Below are positions 15,671 through 23,779 of a stretch of DNA of 64,000 nt, piece by piece. The position numbers and the translations under genes were made by a program. A model generated the notes under the pieces. That model ran no database searches. It was not told where the DNA came from and worked only from the letters and a program-made list of their open reading frames with translations. Numbering within the stretch: the stretch's first letter is position 1; each line of letters starts with the position of its first letter. Source of the stretch: Pelomonas baiyunensis (GTDB lineage Bacteria; Pseudomonadota; Gammaproteobacteria; Burkholderiales; Burkholderiaceae_C); NCBI RefSeq assembly GCF_043555935.1, contig NZ_JBIGIB010000003.1:558001-622000 (forward strand), read 5' to 3'.

Positions 15671-17581
15671 GTGAACCTCCAGAAAACTGCTCTCGGCCTG
15701 CTGGCCATCGCGGCCCTGGCCGCCTTCCCGCTGGTCTCCGGCAACCCGTACTACATCCACCTGGTCGAAACGATCATGATCTACGCGATCGTGCTCTTCG
15801 GCCTGGACATCGTGGTGGGCTACACCGGCCAGGTGTCGCTCGGTCACGCGGGCCTGTTCGGCATCGGCGCCTACACGGCGGGCGTGCTCATCCTGAAGCT
15901 CGACGCGCCGGTCTACGCCACGCTGCCGGCTGCCATCGCCGTGGCCGCGGTGTTTGGCGCCATGTTGGCCTTGCCGGCGCTGCGTGTGACCGGACCGTAC
16001 CTCGCCATGGTGACGCTGGCCTTCGGTACCATCATCCAGATCCTGATCAACGAGATGACCTTCCTGACGGAAGGCCCGATGGGGATCACGCTGACCAAAC
16101 CCACGCTCTTCGGCCACCCTCTGGACGAGATGGAGTACTACTGGTTGGTGATGGCCTGCCTGGTGGCCTCGCTGATCTTCGTGCACCGGGTGCTGCACAG
16201 CCAGCTCGGCCGCGCGTTCGAGGCGCTGCGCGGCAGCCCGGTGGCGTCGGACTGCATGGGCGTGTCGGTCTACCGCTACAAGGTCTATGCCTTCGTGATC
16301 TCGGCCGCACTCGCCGGCCTGGCCGGGGCGCTGTACGCCTACTCCGAGCAGTACATCAGCCCCAACACCTACAACTTCGAGCTGACGGTGATGTTCCTGC
16401 TGGCCATCATCATGGGCGGCCGCAAGACGCGCACCGGCGCCATCCTCGGCGCGGCCATCATCGTGATGCTGCCCAAGCTGCTGGACGACCTGCAGGTGTT
16501 CCGCATTGGCGCGGTGGTGCTGGCCGTCATCGTGGCCCTCTCGGTCGGTGTGGCCATGAAGCGCGGCAAGATGGCCGGGCAGATGGCGGCCATCCCGGTG
16601 CTGGGCACCGTTGGCCTGGCCGCCCTGTCGTTCAAGCTGGACACGATGACCGACTGGCGCCTGTCCATCTTCGGCCTCATCACGCTGTTCGTCGTGTACT
16701 ACCTGCAGGACGGCATCGTGGGCTTCGTGCGCAATGCGCTCAACCTCAAGCCCAAGAGCGAGCGCGACACCACGGCGGCCACCGCCGCGGCCCTCACCCG
16801 CGCCACAACGCAGGGCGAGGCCGAGCTGCTCAAGGCCAGCCACGTGCTGATGCAGTTCGGCGGCCTGAAGGCGCTGAACGATGTGGACCTGGTGGTCAAG
16901 CGCGGCACCATCCATGGCCTCATCGGCCCCAACGGTTCGGGCAAGAGCACGATGATGAACGTGCTCACCGGCATCTACCAGCCCACCGCGGGCACGGTGG
17001 TGTTTGCCGGCCGCACGGTCAACGGCCGCACCTCGTCGGACATCGCGCTCTCCGGCATCGCCCGCACCTTCCAGAACGTGCAGCTGTTCGGCGAAATGAC
17101 GGCGCTGCAAAACGTGCTCGTGGGCCTGCACCACAGCTTCAAGAGCAACCTCGTCGACGTCGCCCTGCACCTGCCGCGCTACCTGCGCGAAGACCGCGAG
17201 CAGCGCGCCCGCGCACATGCGCTGCTGGACTTCGTCGGGCTGGGCGAACTGGCCAGCGAGGAGGCGCGCAACCTGCCCTATGGCAAGCAGCGCCTGCTGG
17301 AGATTGCCCGCGCGCTGGCGCTGGACCCGCAGCTGTTGCTGCTGGACGAGCCTGCCGCCGGCCTGACCGCGCCCGACATCAAGGAACTGCTGGAAATCAT
17401 CCGCAAGATCCGCGACGCCGGCGTCACCGTCATCCTCATCGAACACCACATGGACGTCGTCATGAGCCTGTGCGACCGCGTCTCGGTGCTGGACTTCGGC
17501 CAGAAGATCGCCGAGGGCCTGCCCGCCGAGGTGCAGGCCAACGAGAAGGTCATCGAGGCCTACCTGGGCGGAGGTGCCTGA
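15671..17581 (+). CDS. Fused branched-chain amino acid ABC permease/ATPase (LivM-LivG in one chain)
   Basis: 636 residues. The N-terminal half (about 1-355) is a LivM permease: IYAIVLFGLDIVVGYTGQVSLGHAGLFGIGAY and the coupling loop LGRAFEALRGSPVASDCMGVSVYRYK. After a charged linker (about 360-385) comes a LivG ATPase: Walker A GPNGSGKST (about 419), Q-loop RTFQNVQLF, signature region NLPYGKQRLLEIARAL (the LSGGQ position reads LPYGKQ, as in LivG), Walker B LLLLDEPAAGL and EHHMDVV. The GTG start is preceded by GAGGAAGG. Separate livM and livG genes are the common state; fused versions are known in Burkholderiales. LivF follows with overlapping regulatory sequence. Confidence 0.94.
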   Translation: MNLQKTALGLLAIAALAAFPLVSGNPYYIHLVETIMIYAIVLFGLDIVVGYTGQVSLGHAGLFGIGAYTAGVLILKLDAPVYATLPAAIAVAAVFGAMLALPALRVTGPYLAMVTLAFGTIIQILINEMTFLTEGPMGITLTKPTLFGHPLDEMEYYWLVMACLVASLIFVHRVLHSQLGRAFEALRGSPVASDCMGVSVYRYKVYAFVISAALAGLAGALYAYSEQYISPNTYNFELTVMFLLAIIMGGRKTRTGAILGAAIIVMLPKLLDDLQVFRIGAVVLAVIVALSVGVAMKRGKMAGQMAAIPVLGTVGLAALSFKLDTMTDWRLSIFGLITLFVVYYLQDGIVGFVRNALNLKPKSERDTTAATAAALTRATTQGEAELLKASHVLMQFGGLKALNDVDLVVKRGTIHGLIGPNGSGKSTMMNVLTGIYQPTAGTVVFAGRTVNGRTSSDIALSGIARTFQNVQLFGEMTALQNVLVGLHHSFKSNLVDVALHLPRYLREDREQRARAHALLDFVGLGELASEEARNLPYGKQRLLEIARALALDPQLLLLDEPAAGLTAPDIKELLEIIRKIRDAGVTVILIEHHMDVVMSLCDRVSVLDFGQKIAEGLPAEVQANEKVIEAYLGGGA

Positions 17582-17582
17582 C

Positions 17583-18305
17583 ATGCTGACCATCAAGAAT
17601 CTGAGCGCCGGCTACGGCAAGGTCCAGGTCCTGCACGGCATCTCGCTGGAGGTGCCCAAGGGCCAGGTCGTGACCCTCATCGGCTCCAACGGCGCCGGCA
17701 AGACCACCACCATGCGCGCCGTCAGCGGCATGATCAAGCCCACCGGCGGCGAGATCACGCTGAACGACCGCCGCATCGACGGCATGGAGAGTTACCACAT
17801 CGCCCGCCGCGGGCTCGCCCACTCGCCCGAAGGCCGGCGCGTGTTCGCGACCATGACCGTCACCGACAACCTGCGCCTGGGCGCATTCCCGCGCTACACC
17901 GGCGAGCGGCCCAAGGGCGACATCGCTGGCGACCTGGAGCGGGCGTTGGAGCTGTTCCCCCGCCTGAAGGAGCGCCGGCTGCAACTGGCCGGCACGCTGT
18001 CCGGCGGCGAGCAGCAGATGCTGGCCATGGCCCGCGCCGTGATGCTCAACCCCGAGGTCGTGCTGCTGGACGAACCCTCCATGGGCCTCGCCCCCATCCT
18101 CGTGGAAGAGGTGTTCCGCATCATCGAAAGCCTCAAGGCGCGCGGCGTGACCATGCTGCTCGTCGAGCAATTCGCTGCCGCCGCGCTGAAGGTGGCGGAC
18201 TACGGCTACGTGCTGGAAAACGGCCGCATCGCTGTGCACGGCCCCGCCGCCAAGCTGCGCGACGACCCCGCCGTGCAGGCCGCCTACCTCGGCGGCGGCC
18301 ACTGA
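17583..18305 (+). CDS. livF: Branched-chain amino acid ABC transporter ATPase, LivF type
   Basis: 240 residues: Walker A GSNGAGKTT (about residue 34), the LivF-characteristic GLAHSPEGRRVFATMTVTDNL, signature LSGGEQQMLAMARAV, Walker B VVLLDEPSMGL and LLVEQF. It forms the ATPase pair with the LivG half of the upstream fusion. The ATG at 17583 was chosen over the in-frame GTG at 17574 because GGCGGAGG (within 17567-17574) is a Shine-Dalgarno at correct distance for the ATG, and the GTG overlaps that sequence. It starts 1 nt after the fusion gene stop. Confidence 0.95.
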   Translation: MLTIKNLSAGYGKVQVLHGISLEVPKGQVVTLIGSNGAGKTTTMRAVSGMIKPTGGEITLNDRRIDGMESYHIARRGLAHSPEGRRVFATMTVTDNLRLGAFPRYTGERPKGDIAGDLERALELFPRLKERRLQLAGTLSGGEQQMLAMARAVMLNPEVVLLDEPSMGLAPILVEEVFRIIESLKARGVTMLLVEQFAAAALKVADYGYVLENGRIAVHGPAAKLRDDPAVQAAYLGGGH

Positions 18306-18307
18306 GC

Positions 18308-18748
18308 GTGCTGCCCGCCGGCTACCGCCTCAGCTTCGACGCGATCGACGCCGAGGCGGCGCACGCCTTCCTGACCACGGCCTACTGGTGCGAGGGCATC
18401 CCGCTCGCCACAGTGCAGCGGGCCATCGAGCATTCGCTGTGCATCGCCCTGCTGGCCGACGGGCAGGGCCAGGTGGGCTTTGCGCGGGTCGTTACCGACC
18501 GCACGACGTTTGCCTATCTGTGCGACGTCTACGTGCTGCAAGCCCATCGGGGGCAGGGGCTGGCCGTTGCGATGGTTCAATCGCTGCTCGCCCACCCCGA
18601 CCTGCAAGGCCTGCGCCGCTTCATGCTCTTCACGCGAGACGCTCACCCGCTCTACGCCCGCCATGGCTTCCAGCCGCTGGCGACGCCGGACCGGGGCATG
18701 GAGATCGTGCGGCCGGGTCTGTACCTGAAGCCGCCTGCCGATGCCTGA
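18308..18748 (+). CDS. GNAT-family N-acetyltransferase
   Basis: 146 residues. Acetyl-CoA binding motif A is clear in CDVYVLQAHRGQGLAVAMVQSLL, preceded by VGFARVVTDRTTFAYL and followed by LYARHGFQPLA. It resembles the small stand-alone GNATs with YLxDVYV; substrate unknown. The GTG start is 2 nt after the livF stop and the gene overlaps the next by 8 nt, so it is probably co-transcribed with the transporter, perhaps only by packing. Confidence 0.88.
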   Translation: MLPAGYRLSFDAIDAEAAHAFLTTAYWCEGIPLATVQRAIEHSLCIALLADGQGQVGFARVVTDRTTFAYLCDVYVLQAHRGQGLAVAMVQSLLAHPDLQGLRRFMLFTRDAHPLYARHGFQPLATPDRGMEIVRPGLYLKPPADA

Positions 18749-19583
18749 ACTCCGCCGATTCGTCCAAGTCGATGTCTTCACTGCCGCCCCGCTGAAGGGC
18801 AACCCACTCGCCGTCGTCGTGGACGGTGCGGGCCTGTCGGATGACGACATGACCGCCTTCGCCCGCTGGACCAACCTCAGCGAAACCACCTTCCTGCTGC
18901 CGCCCACCGACCCGGCGGCCGACTATCGCGTGCGCATCTTCACGCCGGGTGGCGAACTGCCCTTCGCCGGCCATCCCACCCTCGGCAGTGCGCACGCGTT
19001 TCTGGCCAGCGGGGGCGACGTGAAGAAGCCCGGCGAGGTGGTGCAGCAGTGCGCCATCGGCCGGGTGCGTGTGAAGCGCCAGGGTGCGCGCCTGGCCTTC
19101 GCCGCACCGCCGCTGCGCCGCAGCGGCCCGGTGGACGATGGCGCGCTGCGCGAGCAGGTGCTTGCCGCCCTGCGCATCGCGCCCGAGGCCTTGCTGGACC
19201 TGGTCTGGGTGGACAACGGCCCTGGCTGGATGGCCGCCCGCCTGCCCGATGCCGCGGCCGTGCAGGCCCTGCAGCCCGATTTCGTCGCCATGCAGGGCTT
19301 GAAGCTTGGCGTGGTGGGGGCGCATCCGGCCGACAGTGAGTGCCAGTTCGAAGTGCGCGCCTTCGTGCCTGACCTGGGCGTGCCGGAAGACCCCGTCACT
19401 GGCAGCCTGAATGCCGGCCTGGCCCTGTGGCTGCAGGGCGCGGGCTTGGCGGGCGAAACCTACATCGCCGCCCAGGGCGCGGCGCTCGGCCGCGCGGGTC
19501 GCGTGCACGTCAGGCGCGATGCCGAGGCGACCTGGATTGGCGGCGACGTGACCCCGCTCATCCACGGGCAAGTGAGGCTGTGA
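18741..19583 (+). CDS. PhzF-family isomerase/epimerase
   Basis: 280 residues. Typical PhzF sequence: FVQVDVFTAAPLKGNPLAVVVDG, the catalytic Glu48 in NLSETTFLLPP, RIFTPGGELPFAGHPTLGSAH, and a second half with EVRAFVPDLGVPEDPVTGSLNAGLALWL. The fold is two diaminopimelate-epimerase-like halves. PhzF itself isomerises a phenazine precursor; most genomic relatives, including isolated ones like this, have unknown substrates. No phenazine genes are nearby. It overlaps the upstream GNAT by 8 nt and the downstream gene by 1 nt. Confidence 0.92.
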   Translation: MPELRRFVQVDVFTAAPLKGNPLAVVVDGAGLSDDDMTAFARWTNLSETTFLLPPTDPAADYRVRIFTPGGELPFAGHPTLGSAHAFLASGGDVKKPGEVVQQCAIGRVRVKRQGARLAFAAPPLRRSGPVDDGALREQVLAALRIAPEALLDLVWVDNGPGWMAARLPDAAAVQALQPDFVAMQGLKLGVVGAHPADSECQFEVRAFVPDLGVPEDPVTGSLNAGLALWLQGAGLAGETYIAAQGAALGRAGRVHVRRDAEATWIGGDVTPLIHGQVRL

Positions 19584-20296
19584 TGACCGAAGAACTTTTC
19601 CGCGAGGACGCCGCGCTGCTGACCTGCGAGGCCACCGTGACGGGCCAGGGGGAGGGCGGCGTGACGCTCGACCGCACGGTTTGCTACCCGCTCGGCGGTG
19701 GTCAGGCCGGTGACACCGGCTGGCTGGTGGCCGGCGAGCAGCGCTGGCGCGTGACCGACACGCGCAAGAGCAAGGAAACGCCGGGCGCCATCGTGCATCT
19801 CGTCGAAGGCGATCCGCCCGCGGTTGGGTTGGTGGTGCGCGTCGAGGTCGACGCCGCCCGCCGCCAGGCGCACCGGCGCTTCCACACCGCGACCCATCTG
19901 CTGTGCGCGCTGCTGCCGTATCCCGTGGATGGCTGTTCCATCACCGACACCTACGCGCGGCTCGATTTCCACACCGACGAACCGTTCGACAAGCACGCCA
20001 TCGAGGTGGGCCTGGCACGGCTGGTGGCCGAGGCGCATCCGGTGCGTCACCGCTGGATCAGTGAAGAGGAACTGGATGCCAACCCGGGGTTGGTGCGGTC
20101 GATGAGTGTGCAGCCGCCGCGTGGCCTGGGTCGCGTTCGGGTGCTGGAGGTTGAAGGCGTGGACCTGCAGCCCTGCGGGGGCACGCATGTGTCCAACACC
20201 GCCGAGATCGGCGCCCTCGTCGTCACCAAAATCGAAAAGAAGAGCGCCAAGACCCGCAGGGTCGTGCTGGGCTTTGCCCAGTCAAGCGGCGCTTGA
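19583..20296 (+). CDS. AlaX-type alanyl-tRNA editing protein
   Basis: 237 residues. It resembles the AlaRS editing domain without the catalytic domain. The Zn-binding motifs are HTATH (about 101-105) and CGGTH (about 198-202). AlaX proteins hydrolyse mischarged Ser-tRNA(Ala) or Gly-tRNA(Ala). The C-terminus is odd: the segment coding KKSAKTRRVVLGFA reappears 116 bp downstream with a stop right after it, so the present last residues (QSSGA) may result from a duplication or insertion event. The start ATG overlaps the phzF stop by one base. Confidence 0.92.
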   Translation: MTEELFREDAALLTCEATVTGQGEGGVTLDRTVCYPLGGGQAGDTGWLVAGEQRWRVTDTRKSKETPGAIVHLVEGDPPAVGLVVRVEVDAARRQAHRRFHTATHLLCALLPYPVDGCSITDTYARLDFHTDEPFDKHAIEVGLARLVAEAHPVRHRWISEEELDANPGLVRSMSVQPPRGLGRVRVLEVEGVDLQPCGGTHVSNTAEIGALVVTKIEKKSAKTRRVVLGFAQSSGA

Positions 20297-20395
20297 AGCG
20301 CTCTTCTTCGGGGATGGCTCATGTGAGCGCAGCGAACGTGAGTGATCACCAAAAGAAGTTCGCCAAGACCCGCAGGGTCGTGCTGGGCTTCGCCC
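20235..20395 (+). repeat. Direct repeat of the alaX 3' end
   Basis: Copy 1 (20235-20279) lies inside alaX; copy 2 (20351-20395) lies after its stop. They match at 42 of 45 positions by eye. Copy 2 reads KKFAKTRRVVLGFAP then TAA. Offset is 116 bp, not a multiple of 3. Between them sits a short palindrome GCGCTTGAAGCGC. Confidence 0.85.
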
Positions 20396-20425
20396 CCTAA
20401 GTGGTCCGTGCGTGCGGCCCCTGGC

Positions 20426-20431
20426 TAAACT
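20426..20431 (+). promoter_or_regulatory. Candidate -10 element close to the GNAT start at 20441
   Basis: TAAACT ends 9 nt before the ATG, leaving room for at most a very short leader. No Shine-Dalgarno is present. Confidence 0.35.
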
Positions 20432-20440
20432 GGCGGCACG

Positions 20441-20956
20441 ATGTCAGGCCCTGAAATCCAGCTCATCACCCCGGAGTCGCCCGCCGATTGGCACGAGACG
20501 CGCCTCATCTTGCGCGACTACGCCAACAGCCTCGACGTGGACCTCGACTTCCAGGGCTTTGACGAGGAACTGGCCCACCTGCCCGGCGCCTACGCGCCGC
20601 CGGGCGGGCTGATGCTGCTGGCGCTGGTGGACGGGGCCGTGGCAGGCAGCGGTGCGTTTCGCCCGTTGCTGGAGTCGGACTACCCGAACGCCTGCGAGAT
20701 GAAGCGCCTTTATGTGCGGCCGGCCTTCCGGCGCTTTGGGTTGGGACGCATCCTGGCGCAGGCCTTGATGGATCGCGCCACCGAAGCGGGCTACTCGACC
20801 ATGCTGCTCGACACCCTCGACGACATGGAGGCCGCCCGCGGCCTGTATGAAAGCCTCGGCTTTGTCGAGGTGCCGCCGTTCTACTTCAACCCGATTCCGG
20901 GCGCCCATTACCTGAAGGCTGAATTGGGCGGCTTCCGCCCGAGTTACCTCGGGTAA
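20441..20956 (+). CDS. GNAT-family N-acetyltransferase
   Basis: 171 residues. Motif A is EMKRLYVRPAFRRFGLGRILAQALMDRA, followed by MLLDTLDDMEAARGLYESLGFVEVPPFYFNPIPGAHYLK, a combination typical of the large group of stand-alone GNATs of unknown small-molecule or peptide substrate. Separated from alaX by a repeat-containing 144-bp gap, so it probably has its own promoter (TAAACT just upstream). Confidence 0.9.
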   Translation: MSGPEIQLITPESPADWHETRLILRDYANSLDVDLDFQGFDEELAHLPGAYAPPGGLMLLALVDGAVAGSGAFRPLLESDYPNACEMKRLYVRPAFRRFGLGRILAQALMDRATEAGYSTMLLDTLDDMEAARGLYESLGFVEVPPFYFNPIPGAHYLKAELGGFRPSYLG

Positions 20957-20961
20957 CGGCC

Positions 20962-20967
20962 TAGAGT
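20962..20967 (+). promoter_or_regulatory. Candidate -10 element for the SMP-30 gene, leaderless
   Basis: TAGAGT ends 6 nt before the ATG at 20974, in the 17-bp gap after the previous gene. Confidence 0.4.
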
Positions 20968-20973
20968 GGCGGC

Positions 20974-21882
20974 ATGACCGACGCCGCGCCTTACGAAATC
21001 CAAGTCCTAGGCTCCCACCGTTGCCGGCTGGGGGAGTCCCCGCTGTGGCATCCGGACGAGCAACAGCTGTACTGCGTCGACATCCCGGGCCGGCAGGTGC
21101 TGCGCTGGGCACCTGGCGCCGATGAACCCACGTGTTGGGATCTCCCCGCGGAGCCGGGCTGCATCGCGGCCCGCACGCAGGGCGGCTTGCTCGTGGCGGG
21201 GCGCGATGGCGTGTCGCTGCTCGACACCCAGACCGGGCGCTCGAGCGCGTGGATGGCGCCGCCGTTCGATCCGACAGCGCAGCGGTTCAACGACGGCAAG
21301 CCCGACGCTGCCGGGCGGTTCTGGGTGGGCGCGCTCAGCGACGCCCGCGCCCACGAGGCGGCGCTGTACCGCATCGACGCCCACGGCTGCGCTGCCGTGC
21401 AGGGCGGCATTGCCGTCTCCAACGGTCTGGCCTGGAGCCCTGACGGCGCCGTGATGTACCGCAGCGACACCAAGGCCCACGCGATCTACCGGCACACCTT
21501 CGACGCCACCACCGGTGCGTTAGGTGAAGCCCAGCCCTGGGCCCAGTTCGATCTGCGCGACGCGGCTCAGCCCCTGTCGGCCTACGGTGGGCGTCCGGAC
21601 GGCGCGGCCGTCGACGCCGAGGGGTGCTACTGGGTGGCCATGTTCGAAGGCCAGCGGCTCCTGCGGCTGAGTCCGGCGGGCGTCGTGCTGCAGACGGTCA
21701 TGCTGCCGGTGCGCTGCCCCACCATGCCGTGCTTCGGCGGGGCCGACCTGCGCACGCTGTACGTGACCACGGCGCGCGACAAGCGGCCGGACGACGAACT
21801 GGCCCAGCAGCCCTGGGCCGGTGGTGTGCTCATGCTGAGAGTCGAGGTGCCCGGACTGCCCGCCCACCGCGCCGCCGTCTGA
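20974..21882 (+). CDS. SMP-30/gluconolactonase-family lactone hydrolase
   Basis: 302 residues, six-bladed beta-propeller. Conserved metal site residues appear in CRLGESPLWHPDEQQLYCVDIPG (Glu), QRFNDGKPDAAGRFWVGA (Asn/Asp), ISNG-like VSNGLAWSPDGAVMYRSDT and GGRPDGAAVDAEGCYWVAMF (Asp). Members hydrolyse sugar lactones such as glucono- or arabino-lactone; gluconolactonase, senescence marker protein 30 and CalB-like enzymes share the fold. No sugar dehydrogenase lies next to it, so the pathway is open. Confidence 0.92.
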   Translation: MTDAAPYEIQVLGSHRCRLGESPLWHPDEQQLYCVDIPGRQVLRWAPGADEPTCWDLPAEPGCIAARTQGGLLVAGRDGVSLLDTQTGRSSAWMAPPFDPTAQRFNDGKPDAAGRFWVGALSDARAHEAALYRIDAHGCAAVQGGIAVSNGLAWSPDGAVMYRSDTKAHAIYRHTFDATTGALGEAQPWAQFDLRDAAQPLSAYGGRPDGAAVDAEGCYWVAMFEGQRLLRLSPAGVVLQTVMLPVRCPTMPCFGGADLRTLYVTTARDKRPDDELAQQPWAGGVLMLRVEVPGLPAHRAAV

Positions 21883-21962
21883 TCACCGCCGGCGCACCCC
21901 GCGCGCCGCAGCCTCCCTTGCCTGAGGCCGAAGGGCCTGGCATCCCCCTGGATGCCGGGCTC

Positions 21963-21991
21963 TTCAGATCATGCGGGTTTCCACATATACT
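21963..21991 (+). promoter_or_regulatory. Promoter of the atp operon
   Basis: TTCAGA (21963-21968), 17 bp, TATACT (21986-21991), 56 bp before the atpI start. This is the best sigma70-like promoter seen in the window. A hairpin (stem 21939-21945/21950-21956) just upstream may end transcripts of the preceding gene. Confidence 0.65.
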
Positions 21992-22047
21992 CCCGGGGTT
22001 TTGCCGGCGGGCACCTGTGCCGGCGATTTGTCGAACCCCTCGCCGCC

Positions 22048-22536
22048 ATGACGCAACCCCCGGTTCGTCCTGCAGGCAACTGGGACGACACATCGCCTGA
22101 CACCGAGCCCGCAGTCCCCTGGACGGCGCAGCAGGTGCAACACCTCGTCGCGCAGCAGCCCCGGATCTCGCCTTGGCGGGTGGTGCTGGTTCAGGCGGTC
22201 GTCGGCGTGACGTTGACGTTGGGGTGGTGGCTTCTGGGCTCCGCGCCGGCGCAACAGGTCAGTTCCAGCCTCTGGGGCGCGGCCGCTGTGATCCTCCCTC
22301 ATGCCTTGATGGCCTGGGGGCTGCGGCGGCAAGCAACCCAGGCTTCGGCGGCGCTGGCAGCGTTCCTGTTCTGGGAACTGGTGAAAGTTGCTTTCACCGT
22401 CGGCCTTCTGGGCTTGGCGGTGTGGTGGGTGCGAAATCTGAGTTGGACAGCTCTGCTGCTGGCTTTGGTGCTGTGCCTGAAAGTGCATATGTGGGCCTTG
22501 TGGTGGTTGGCAAGGCCTGGTCAAGAAACGAATTGA
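22048..22536 (+). CDS. atpI: ATP synthase subunit I
   Basis: 162 residues with about four TM helices (VVLVQAVVGVTLTLGWWLL, LWGAAAVILPHALMAWGL, ALAAFLFWELVKVAFTVGLLG, LSWTALLLALVLCLKVHMWALWWL). First gene of the atp operon, 13 nt before atpB. AtpI assists c-ring assembly and is not part of the finished enzyme. The start at 22048 follows the operon promoter; upstream in-frame extension to 21952 would run over it. Confidence 0.9.
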   Translation: MTQPPVRPAGNWDDTSPDTEPAVPWTAQQVQHLVAQQPRISPWRVVLVQAVVGVTLTLGWWLLGSAPAQQVSSSLWGAAAVILPHALMAWGLRRQATQASAALAAFLFWELVKVAFTVGLLGLAVWWVRNLSWTALLLALVLCLKVHMWALWWLARPGQETN

Positions 22537-22549
22537 GTCAACGACGACG

Positions 22550-23419
22550 ATGAGCAGCGAAACGCACGCGCCCAGCGCCGGTGAGTACATCACCCATCAC
22601 CTGCAGCACCTGCAGAAGGACTTCTCCTTCAACAGCGTCAAGCAGACGAGCATCGTTGATTTCAGCCTGTTCAATTTCGACTCGCTGGTCTTCTCGACGC
22701 TCCTCGGCTTCGTCGGTCTGTTCCTGCTGTGGCGCGGTGCCCGCAAGGCCACGTCGGGCGTGCCCGGTCGTTGGCAGGCAGCCGTCGAAATGTTGTTCGA
22801 GCTGATCGACAACCAAGCCAAGAGCGTGATCCACAGCGAGCAAAGCCGTCGTTTCGTCGGCCCTCTGGCGCTGACGGCGTTCGTCTGGATCTTCTTGATG
22901 AACTTCATGGACATGCTGCCGGTCGACTTCCTGCCGCAAATCTGGCACAGCGCCGGTCCGGCGTTGGGCTTCAAGGACTACATGCGTGTGGTGCCGTCGG
23001 CTGACCTGTCCACCACGCTGGGCATGTCCACCTTCGTGCTGCTGACCTGCCTGTACTACAGCGTGAAGATCAAGGGTCTGGGCGGCTGGGGCCATGAGTT
23101 GGTCGCGGCGCCGTTCGGTGACCACTGGGCGCTGTGGCCGTTCAACTTCCTGATGCAGATGATCGAGTTCCTGGCCAAGACCGTGTCCCACGGCATGCGG
23201 CTGTTCGGCAACATGTTTGCCGGTGAACTCGTGTTCATGCTGATCGCCCTGATGGGCGGTGCCTGGGCGGCCAACGCCACGGGCCTGTCGATGGCCTTCG
23301 GCCATGTGGTGGCCGGCACCATCTGGACGCTGTTCCACATCCTGGTGATCGTCCTGCAGGCGTTCATTTTCATGATGCTCACGCTGATCTACATCGGCCA
23401 GGCTCACGATCACCACTGA
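22550..23419 (+). CDS. atpB: F1Fo ATP synthase subunit a
   Basis: 289 residues, membrane subunit forming the two proton half-channels. The essential Arg is about residue 217 in HGMRLFGNMFAGELVF, preceded by FNFLMQMIEFLAKTVS and followed by the last helix FHILVIVLQAFIFMMLTLIYIGQAHDHH. The long N-terminal part with HHLQHLQKDFSF is typical of betaproteobacteria. Confidence 0.97.
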   Translation: MSSETHAPSAGEYITHHLQHLQKDFSFNSVKQTSIVDFSLFNFDSLVFSTLLGFVGLFLLWRGARKATSGVPGRWQAAVEMLFELIDNQAKSVIHSEQSRRFVGPLALTAFVWIFLMNFMDMLPVDFLPQIWHSAGPALGFKDYMRVVPSADLSTTLGMSTFVLLTCLYYSVKIKGLGGWGHELVAAPFGDHWALWPFNFLMQMIEFLAKTVSHGMRLFGNMFAGELVFMLIALMGGAWAANATGLSMAFGHVVAGTIWTLFHILVIVLQAFIFMMLTLIYIGQAHDHH

Positions 23420-23469
23420 TTTCCGTTTTCCTTCCCTTTCCTTTTCCCCCACCTCTCTTCTAGGAGATA
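23420..23469 (+). promoter_or_regulatory. Pyrimidine-rich leader and strong RBS of atpE
   Basis: Bases 23420-23461 contain only two purines, followed by AGGAGATAA before the ATG. E. coli atpE has a U-rich translational enhancer in the same position, which raises synthesis of subunit c (about 8-15 per enzyme); a similar role is inferred here. Confidence 0.5.
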
Positions 23470-23473
23470 AAAA

Positions 23474-23743
23474 ATGAACGACATCCTCGGTCTGGTTGCT
23501 CTGGCTTGCGGCATCATCGTTGGCCTGGGCGCCATCGGCGCTTCTATCGGCATCGCGCTGATGGGCGGCAAGTTCCTGGAATCGTCGGCCCGTCAACCCG
23601 AGCTGATGAACCAGCTGCAGACCAAGATGTTCATTCTGGCGGGTCTGATCGACGCGGCTTTCCTGATCGGTGTTGCCATCGCCCTGCTGTTCGCGTTCGC
23701 CAACCCGTTCGCTGCCACCTTCCTGGCCACCGTCGCGAAGTAA
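23474..23743 (+). CDS. atpE: F1Fo ATP synthase subunit c
   Basis: 89 residues, two-helix hairpin. The proton-carrying acid is Asp60 in LAGLIDAAFLIGV; the polar loop is SSARQPELMN, and the Gly-rich first helix is LGAIGASIGIALMGG. No Na+-type ligand set is evident, so a proton-driven ring is expected. Very strong Shine-Dalgarno and a pyrimidine-rich leader precede it. Confidence 0.97.
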   Translation: MNDILGLVALACGIIVGLGAIGASIGIALMGGKFLESSARQPELMNQLQTKMFILAGLIDAAFLIGVAIALLFAFANPFAATFLATVAK

Positions 23744-23779
23744 TCACTGCTCCCTTTCACGCTTGAAAGGAGATAAGCC

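Noticed and set aside
15563..17596. 677-residue open frame on the minus strand opposite the LivM-LivG fusion, and similar long antisense frames throughout (for example 61169-62938 plus, 36146-38200 plus, 43909-46479 minus)
   Set aside because: High third-position GC removes stop codons from the opposite frame. These frames give His/Gln/Arg/Gly-rich translations with no domain pattern, while the opposite strand encodes a clear family.
18741..19583. Phenazine biosynthesis locus
   Set aside because: Only a PhzF-family protein is present; no other phz gene is nearby and most PhzF relatives are unrelated to phenazines.
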